This document shows positions 57,761-64,000 of a stretch of DNA of 64,000 nucleotides, in pieces; position 1 is the stretch's first letter; each line of letters begins with the position of its first letter. Source of the stretch: Sphingomonas sp. PAMC 26621 (GTDB lineage: Bacteria > Pseudomonadota > Alphaproteobacteria > Sphingomonadales > Sphingomonadaceae); contig NZ_AIDW01000006.1 of assembly GCF_000251145.1 (NCBI RefSeq), positions 124,001-188,000 on the forward strand. The letters run 5' to 3'. Both the position numbers and the translations under genes were made by a program. The notes below the pieces were generated by a model. That model was not told the DNA's origin. It did no database searches and worked only from the letters and a program-made list of their open reading frames with translations.

Positions 57761-59181
57761 CACGCGAGCCACCCGCCGCTGAACCCGGCGCGTTTGAGCC
57801 CGCGGCGCAGATGCGGGTTCTTGTGCATCGTCCGCCAGATCAGCCCGGTCCGGCGGTTCTCGATCATCGCGACGATCGGGCCCTGGTCGATCCCGATGTA
57901 ATCGCGGTCGATCCAACCGATCCCGGGCTCAACGCGACCCTGATGGATCTCGGGCCGTGCGACCGTGAGGGTCGGGTTGAACGAATCGATGAAGCCGTAC
58001 CGTTGGTAGATCGCGCTGCCGTAACGCGTGTGCAGCGCGTCCGCGGCGGGAAGGACGATCTCGGGGGCGAAGGCGATCGAGCCGAGCGCGGCGGTCGGCG
58101 CGATCGTGCCGTCGTCGCGGTCGCCCGGGCCCCGGGCGGAATAGCTGAAGAAGCTGCGCTCGACCTCGTCGATCCGGGTCTTGAAGTCGCCGGGGCCATC
58201 GCACGCGGTCAGCCCCCAGATTTCGGGACCATAGGCTGCGAACTTGCCGGGATTGGCGATTGCATAGGCGCGCTGCGCATGGGTCGCGCGGCGGCTGTTC
58301 TCGAAATAGTCGAGGCCCTTGGTGGCGATGAAGCGGTCGCGAATACCGCGGAAGTCGACCCAGGTCTGGCTGTACTGATGGCCGAACAGCGGCGGGAAGG
58401 CGAGATGCGGCTCGCCCCAGCGGTCGCTCCACGAGGCTGAAAACCGATCGGTCCATGCCGTCCACGTTTCCGCCGGCAGCGGGTGCGTCGGCGAGCCGAG
58501 CGCGAGCAGGTACATCATCAGCGATTCATTGTAGATGTCCCAATCGCTCGGGATGTAGCCGCGCTCGGGGTGCCAGCCCATCGAGACGAACGGCGCACGC
58601 GGGGTGAACCAGGTCCAGTCGACCGCCGCGTAGATCTGTTCGGCGAGCGAGCGAATCTGCGCTTCGTCGGGATGGTCGCTGTCGAACCAGCTCTGCGCGA
58701 ACAGCACGCCGCCGAGCAGCAGCGCGGTGTCGATCGTCGACAGCTCGGTCTGCCGGAAGCGCGTCCCGCTCTGCATGTCGAGGAAATGGTAGAAGAACCC
58801 CTTGTGCCCCGCAGTGCCGCTCGGGGCGGGGCCTTGCGGCGCGTTGGCAAAGAAGCGCAACGTCGCGAGCGTCCGCGTGCGCGCCTGCTCTCGGCTGATC
58901 CAGCGGTTGACCACGCCGATCGGGTATGCGGTCAGCGCGAAGCCAGTCGCGGCGATGCTCGCAAAGGACGGCGTCGGCCAGCGATCGGGCGCGAGACCGG
59001 TGGCTGGGTCGGTCGTGTCCCAGAAATAGCGGAACGTGCGTTCCTGCAGGTCGCCGATCAGCGCTTCCTGTGGTGCCGGACGGGCCGGACGCCGGACTCG
59101 CCGTGGCGCGGCCAGGCCGGCACTTGCCACACCGGCCAGCACAAGCCCGCCGGTGCCCAGAAAATGCCGCCGGTCGATCAT
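57760..59181 (-). CDS. GH144-type glucanase (probable endo-beta-1,2-glucanase)
   Basis: A 473-residue secreted protein. The start (MIDRRHFLGTGGLVLAGVASAGLA) looks like a Tat signal. LQERTFRYFWDTTDPATGLAPDRWPTPSFASIAATGFALTAYPIGV is the conserved start of the glucoamylase-like family now called GH144, whose members cut beta-1,2-glucans to sophorooligosaccharides. HKGFFYHFLDMQSG, NESLMMYLLALGSPTHPLP and FPPLFGHQYSQTWVDFRG follow. The next gene overlaps its stop. The GH3 gene nearby could finish the work on the products. Confidence 0.85.
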   Translation of the reverse strand: MIDRRHFLGTGGLVLAGVASAGLAAPRRVRRPARPAPQEALIGDLQERTFRYFWDTTDPATGLAPDRWPTPSFASIAATGFALTAYPIGVVNRWISREQARTRTLATLRFFANAPQGPAPSGTAGHKGFFYHFLDMQSGTRFRQTELSTIDTALLLGGVLFAQSWFDSDHPDEAQIRSLAEQIYAAVDWTWFTPRAPFVSMGWHPERGYIPSDWDIYNESLMMYLLALGSPTHPLPAETWTAWTDRFSASWSDRWGEPHLAFPPLFGHQYSQTWVDFRGIRDRFIATKGLDYFENSRRATHAQRAYAIANPGKFAAYGPEIWGLTACDGPGDFKTRIDEVERSFFSYSARGPGDRDDGTIAPTAALGSIAFAPEIVLPAADALHTRYGSAIYQRYGFIDSFNPTLTVARPEIHQGRVEPGIGWIDRDYIGIDQGPIVAMIENRRTGLIWRTMHKNPHLRRGLKRAGFSGGWLA

Positions 59182-59225
59182 GAGGTAAGCCTTTGGAACG
59201 TAATGGGGCAGGGTGTTCGCCCCCT

Positions 59226-59262
59226 TCTTCCGTCATCCCCGCGTGGGCGGGAATGACGGTGG
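59226..59262. repeat. Short palindromic repeat in the GH144-TonB receptor gap
   Basis: CGTCATCCCCGCGTGGGCGGGAATGACG is a hairpin in the about 100-base gap between the receptor gene and the GH144 gene. It is common in alphaproteobacteria as a dispersed element and could reduce read-through between the two. Confidence 0.6.
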
Positions 59263-59284
59263 GAAGGGGGCGACGACATCCCCC

Positions 59285-62236
59285 TTAGAAACGATACCCC
59301 AGACGGAACTGGATCCTTCGTGGCAGCGTCAGCAGCGAATTGCCGATCCGTGCCGGATCGAGCGGGTCGGTGATCCGCCCGGTGGCGGGGTTGATGGTGT
59401 TGTTGTAAAAATCGTCGAAGCCCGAAAAGTTGTTGTTGTTGAACAGGTTCAACACGTCGACCGCAGCCTCGAGCGTATCCTTGCCCAGCACCGGAATCTT
59501 CTTCGACAAGGTCACGTTGACCTCACAGAAGGCGAATACCCCGCCGAGGCAGTTCTTCTGCGGATAACGCGCGCTGAAATTGTTGAAACCGGAGCTCGAG
59601 CCGTTGGTCCCGTCGGTCACGCGGAACGCCTGCCCGCTGCCGAGCGTGGTGAGCGAAGCGAACTGGAAGCCGAGCGGCAGGTCGACGATCCCCGAGACCA
59701 CGACGCGGTGCCGTTCGTCGCCGTCGCGGGGCCGCCAGCCATAGGCGTCCGGCGTGACCTGATCGAGGCTGAACAGGTCGCCGCCATTCTGCTCGCCCTT
59801 CGACAGCGTATAGGCGACGTTCAGGCCCCAGCCCGACGTCTTGGTGTAATTCTTGTCGAGCGTTACGAACAGCGCCTTGTAGCGTGTGTCGAGGCCGTCA
59901 TAGCCGATCAGCACGTTCGAATAGCCCAGCGGCACGATCGTCGACGTATTGCAGCACGTGCCGAACCCACCGTCGTTGCGGGTTGCGAAGAGGTTGGTGT
60001 AGCCGTTGCGGCCGCGCTGGTAAGAGCCGGTAACCGACGCCTCGAACACCCCGAGCCGCTGCCGAACGCCGAAGCTGACCTGATCGTTGACCGGGGGCTT
60101 GGCGTTGTTCTTGACCGCGAACAGTTCCGGCGCACCGGCGCTGGTCGACGCCGCGCGCAGCGCGAGCAGGCCGTCGCGCGTGCCGTACGCAGGATCCCAG
60201 CGGATCGTCGGCAAGCCGTTGCGCGGCAGGCCGTCCGACGAAAAGCGGAAGATCCCGACCGGATTGATCGAACGCGACAGCTCGTCGACGGTGTTGTTGA
60301 AGTTGTTGCGATCGTAATACCGGCCGAACCCGCCAAAGATCACGGTCGAGCGATCGCCCTTGATGTCCCACGAGAAGCCGACCCGCGGCGCGATCGCCCC
60401 GGCGAACGGCTTGCGGTTCGAGCCGGTTGAGATGTAATTTTCGGGATTGAAATAGGACGTCGCGGGCAACGACCGCAGCGCCGCCGCCGCAGCGACGGGC
60501 GTGATATAATCGTTGTTGACTGCGTTCGTCTCATAATCCCAGCGCACGCCGAGGTTGAGCTGGAGCCGCCCAGTGATGTCCCAATCGTCCTGTGCGTACA
60601 GGCCGATCTGCGTGTTCGACCCCTGGATCAACCCGTTGCCGAGGCCAAGCCGCGCTTCGCCCGGTAAGGTGAAGTTGAGATTGTTCTGCGGCTCGCGCAG
60701 GAAGGTGTAGCGCGGCTGGGTATACAGCCGGTTGTCGAACGAGATGTCGGTGATCTCGACGCGACCGCCGACCTTGAAGGTATGGCCCGCAACCCCCGAA
60801 TAAGTGAAGTCGTCCCGCAGCGTATAGCTCTGCTGGACCTGCTTGCGGGTCGAATCCTTGCCGCCGAAAATGATGACGCCGCTATAGTCGTAGGTCGGCA
60901 GATCGGGATTGAGCGAGGTCGGGTTGAACGTATACTGCAAATAGTTGGCGTTGAATTCGTTGACGAATTTGTCGCCCTTATACGCCCATTTGAACTGATA
61001 GGTGTCGATGATGTTGCGCTTGTTCTCGGCATTTTCATACGACACGTTGCCGCCGAAATTCTGGATATCGGTTTCCTGGCGGCGGCTGAACGAGGCGTCG
61101 AAGGTCTGGCGATCATCCGGGGTCAGCGTCAGCTTGCCGAAGTAGAAATCGCCGCGGAACGGGCTGATGAACGGGGCCTCGAAGTCGGACAGCCGCCGGC
61201 CCGAAACCTGGTTGAATTCGTTGACCGCATCCGCCGAACCCGTGCTCTTGACGTTGAGCGCGCGGTTCTGGTCGTTGCCCTCGTACGTGCCGAAGAAGAA
61301 CAGGCGATCCTTGATGATCGGCCCGCCGAGCGCGATACCATATTGCTTGCGCGTGAAATCGGGCTTGGGGTTGCCGTCGCGCTTGTCGATGAACGACGTC
61401 TCCGACAGGCCCTTGCCGGTATATTGGCCGAACACTTCGCCGTGGAACTGGTTGGTGCCCGACTTGGTCACGGCGGTGATGATCGCGGACCCGGCCTGTT
61501 CCTACTCGGCCTTGTAATTCTGCGTCAGCACGCGGAATTCCTGCACGGCGAGCTGTCCGAACGGGTTGCCCCGGCTGTTCTGCTGGCCGGCGATGCCGCC
61601 TTCGCTGAGCTTGTTCTTGAGGCTGACGCCGTCGATGAAGACGTTGACCTGACTGGCGGTCGATGCGCCCGACTGGATGCCCTTGCCGGTTTCGCTGTCA
61701 TTGTAACGCACGCCCGGAGCGAGCGCCGCGAACGACAGGAAGTTGCGGTCGGTCTGCGGCAGCGCGCGGATCTGCGCCTGGCTGACGTTGGTCGCGATCT
61801 CGCTGGTGCGCGTCTCCCGCAGGCGGCTGCCGGTGACGACGATGTCCTTCCCGCCCGATGGCGTGGCACCCGGTGCGGAGCCGGGGGCCTCGACCGTCGC
61901 GTCGAGCGATGCGGTCTGGCCGATCGCGACGGTGACGAGCTGGGTGTTGGTCTGGCCGTCGGTCGCGGTCGAGGTGACCTGATACGATCCCGGACGCAGG
62001 CCGTTGAGCGTGTATCCGCCGTTTGCATCGGTGGTCGCGCGATAGGTCTGGTTGGTATCGCTGCTGACCGCGGCGACGGTTGCGCCGGCGACCGGCGTAC
62101 CGGCGGCATCGGTCACTTGCCCACGGATCGCCGCGGTGCTGGTCTGGGCGTAGGCGGGGGACAGGCCCGTCGTCGCGACGGAGAAGGCTGCGCTGGCGAG
62201 CAACAGCCGTAGAAACTTCTGGTTACGCATACTCAT
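59285..62236 (-). pseudogene. TonB-dependent receptor (Oar-like), in-frame TAG
   Basis: An outer-membrane transporter of about 983 residues. A signal peptide (to about residue 30, SPAYAQ) precedes a carboxypeptidase-regulatory-like domain (TAAIRGQVTDAAGTPVAGATVAAV...GGYTLNGLRPGSYQV), the plug (DIVVTGSRLRETRTSEIATNVS) and the barrel. It ends in Phe (FRLGYRF). At codon 245 a TAG splits the frame (TQNYKAE-stop-EQAGSAIITAVTKSGTNQFHGE), where Tyr (TAC/TAT) is expected. Both parts are in one frame, so one substitution suffices. The site AGGGAA precedes ATG 62236. lacI is upstream by 38 bases. Confidence 0.88.
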
Positions 62237-62274
62237 ATTCGTGTTCCCTGTTTAATACCCGACTGACGCGGGCT

Positions 62275-63255
62275 TCATTTGGTCGTTTCGCGAATCATCA
62301 GCTCGGGCAACGACACCTCGAGCGCGTGATCGGTGGAGCCGGCGATCGCTTCGGTCAGCCGTGCGATCGCGCGCGCGCCGATCCCGGCAATGTCGACGTG
62401 CATCGTGGTGAGCGCAGGCGAGATGAGCCGCGACAGCGGGACGTCATCGAATCCCGCGAGCGCAATCCGGCCGGGCACGTCGACCCCGGCCGCGCGCAAG
62501 GCGATCAGCACGCCGAGCGCCATCATGTCATTGGCCGCGAAGATCGCATCCGCCGTCGGGTAATCGCGCAGGATCTGCGGGGTCAGCGCGACCCCGGTCT
62601 CCTGCATGAAATCGCCGGCGACGATGTGTGGCGCGAGCCCTGCCGCTTCCATCGCGGCGCGATAGCCGGCGATGCGCTCGCGCGCCTCGGCGTTGCTGTC
62701 GGGGCCGGAGAGATGGACGATCTCGCGCCGCCCGGTCGCGATCAGATGCTCGGTCATCGTCCGCGCACCCGCGACATTGTCGACGCGGAGCGTCGGACGG
62801 TCCTTCCCCGGCGCGTCGCAATTCACGAGCACCGCGGGGATGCTCGGCGGGAGCCCGGCGAGCAGCAGGTCGGGGTCGATATGCGGCGCCATGATGATCA
62901 GCCCGTCGACCCGGCCGCGCATCGTGTGGAGCATGCGCACCGCGCGGTCGCCGTCGTGCAGGTTGGACAACAGCAGTTGCAGCCCGCGTTCCGACGCTGC
63001 GCGATCCATCCCACGCAGCGTTTCGGAGAAGAACTCGCCGTGCAGGTCGGGAAGGACGACACCGATGGCGTTGGCGCGCGCCATGCTGAGGTTGCGGGCC
63101 CCCGCGTGCGGGACATAGCCGAGCGCGGCGGCAACGGTCTCGATATGCAGGCGCAGTTCTGGCCGGACGTTGCTGTGCCCGTTGAGCGCGCGCGACACCG
63201 AGGCGACCGACACGTCCGCCTCGCGAGCGACATCGCGGATCGTGGCCTGCGCCAT
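62275..63255 (-). CDS. LacI family transcriptional regulator
   Basis: A 326-residue repressor. The HTH (ATIRDVAREADVSVASVSRALNGHSNVRPELRLHIETVAAALGYVPHAGARNL, residues 4-57) includes the hinge helix. The sugar-binding domain follows (IGVVLPDLHGEFFSETLRGM, AIFAANDMMALGVLIAL, LAGFDDVPLSRLISPALTTMHVD). It is divergent from the GH3 gene and lies upstream of the receptor, GH144 and discoidin-glycosidase genes on the same strand. It likely senses a product of glycan breakdown and binds the palindrome at 63347. Confidence 0.92.
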   Translation of the reverse strand: MAQATIRDVAREADVSVASVSRALNGHSNVRPELRLHIETVAAALGYVPHAGARNLSMARANAIGVVLPDLHGEFFSETLRGMDRAASERGLQLLLSNLHDGDRAVRMLHTMRGRVDGLIIMAPHIDPDLLLAGLPPSIPAVLVNCDAPGKDRPTLRVDNVAGARTMTEHLIATGRREIVHLSGPDSNAEARERIAGYRAAMEAAGLAPHIVAGDFMQETGVALTPQILRDYPTADAIFAANDMMALGVLIALRAAGVDVPGRIALAGFDDVPLSRLISPALTTMHVDIAGIGARAIARLTEAIAGSTDHALEVSLPELMIRETTK

Positions 63256-63346
63256 CTGTCGAAACGTCCTTCCCTGTGTGGCGCGCGAAACCGTTCGCGA
63301 GCCCGTTGCGTCGGCTGGGGCAGTGGCCCGTGCCGATCTCCCTGCT

Positions 63347-63366
63347 TGATGTAACCGGTTACATCA
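63347..63366. promoter_or_regulatory. Perfect 20-bp palindrome, LacI-type operator
   Basis: TGATGTAACCGGTTACATCA is its own reverse complement, with the central CCGG step typical of LacI-family operators. It lies 92 bases from the lacI start and 79 from the GH3 start, so one site may control both divergent units. Confidence 0.8.
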
Positions 63367-63444
63367 TTCAAAAGCGGTGTTCAAGACCGGCTGTTTCGGT
63401 AAGGGCGGGGGCAAGTGGCCGTACCGCCAAGGGGAGGATAAGCG

Positions 63445-64000
63445 ATGGAAACGTCGAGCATTTCACGACGCGCAATGCTGCTTGGCGCAGGCGCGGTGAC
63501 GGCCTGGGCGACGAGTCCTGCGCGCGCCTTGCTTGCGGCGGCGGATCAGGTTGACGCGTCCCCGATGATCGAATCGCTGATCGCGCGCATGACCGTTGCC
63601 GAAAAGGCGGGACAGCTCACGCTCAACGCAGCCGCCTGGGCAGGCGGCGCTGCGAACGCGCTCAACCCGATCAAGGCGGGCGCCACCTTCGAGACTCAAC
63701 TCGCCGAGGTCCGCGACGGGCATCTGACCGGCGTGTTCAACGGCCACGGCACCGACATGGCGCAGCGGATGCAAAGCACCGCGATGCGCGAGTCGCGGAT
63801 GAAGATCCCGCTGCTCTTCGCCGCCGATGTCATTCACGGTTTCCGCACCGTCTTTCCCGTGCCGCTCGCCGAAGCGGGGAGCTTCGATCCCGACCTGGCG
63901 GAAAGCACCGCGCGTGCAGCGGCGGTCGAGGCGTCGGCGGCAGGAATCGACTGGACGTTCGCGCCGATGGTCGACATCGCGCGCGACCAGCGCTGGGGGC
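63445..64000 (+). CDS. GH3 family beta-glucosidase, N-terminal part
   Basis: The first 185 residues of a glycoside hydrolase family 3 enzyme (BglX type); the rest is cut by the window end. A Tat-like signal (SRRAMLLGAGAVTAW) precedes IESLIARMTVAEKAGQLTLN, the family start, then IPLLFAADVIHGFRTVFPVPLAEAGSFDPDLAE and WTFAPMVDIARDQRWG. The catalytic Asp lies beyond the window. ATG 63445 has GGGGAGGA 6 bases upstream. It is divergent from lacI and could split sophorose or longer products released by the GH144 enzyme. Confidence 0.92.
   Translation, partial: METSSISRRAMLLGAGAVTAWATSPARALLAAADQVDASPMIESLIARMTVAEKAGQLTLNAAAWAGGAANALNPIKAGATFETQLAEVRDGHLTGVFNGHGTDMAQRMQSTAMRESRMKIPLLFAADVIHGFRTVFPVPLAEAGSFDPDLAESTARAAAVEASAAGIDWTFAPMVDIARDQRWG

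Noticed and set aside
52129..62236. Idea that TAG is read through or recoded, because both stop-interrupted genes (phzF-like and TonB receptor) carry TAG.
   Set aside because: Several intact genes here end in TAG with normal family lengths (gltB, ruvA, ctpA, the membrane protein ending at 37346 and the small protein ending at 35802), so TAG works as an ordinary stop.
62237..62274. A second LacI operator in front of the TonB receptor gene.
   Set aside because: The 38-base gap between lacI and the receptor start has no copy of the TGTAACCGGTTACA palindrome.

Overview
The window is a GC-rich alphaproteobacterial chromosome segment, almost certainly from a sphingomonad (Sphingomonas or a close relative). 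This rests on gene order (yebC-ruvC-ruvA-ruvB, ptsP-rodZ, cpoB-tilS-ftsH, proA-nadD-rsfS-rlmH-envC-ctpA, dsbB-coq7), several alphaproteobacterial families (DUF1244, GapR/DUF2312, Cys-free bL36, NDUFA9-like protein) and a TonB-dependent receptor linked to glycoside hydrolases. It also rests on palindromic GTCACCCCGGCC-type repeats in intergenic gaps.

Layout. 1-20 kb is mostly core: a cut-off nitrilase-family gene, an M16 peptidase, an S15 hydrolase, purE-purK, gpmA, an M14 carboxypeptidase with a DUF4136-type lipoprotein, bL36, pyruvate kinase, gapR, yebC and ruvCAB. 19-38 kb carries ptsP, rodZ, cpoB, tilS, ftsH, then proA to ctpA and dsbB-coq7, with small secreted or membrane proteins between. 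39-48 kb holds glutamate synthase (gltD and gltB), uppP, an NDUFA9-like reductase and tRNA-Leu(CAG). 48.4-54.5 kb looks accessory: a nuclease toxin and its likely immunity gene, a divergent LysR/metallo-hydrolase pair, a broken phzF, an IS3-family remnant and an RMD1/DUF155 protein. 54.6-64 kb is a glycan-use locus: LacI regulator, TonB receptor, GH144-type endo-beta-1,2-glucanase, a very large discoidin-containing glycosidase and, divergently, a GH3 beta-glucosidase cut by the window end. A perfect 20-bp palindrome lies between lacI and the GH3 gene.

Main observations. (1) A complete MntA-HepT (MNT-HEPN) toxin-antitoxin module is nested inside the glutamate synthase operon. It is joined to gltD and gltB, and its two genes to each other, by 4-nt start/stop overlaps. 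(2) A second module, RHH antitoxin plus ParE, sits in the proA-nadD cluster, with the toxin stop overlapping the nadD GTG start. (3) Five genes (M16 peptidase, parE, rlmH, uppP, nuclease toxin) are each broken by one missing base, each best explained by loss of one base from a two-base run. Two more (phzF, TonB receptor) carry one in-frame TAG. The uniform class suggests sequencing or assembly error, though real decay cannot be excluded. (4) The glycan locus suggests beta-1,2-glucan use and includes a large glycosidase I cannot place in a family.
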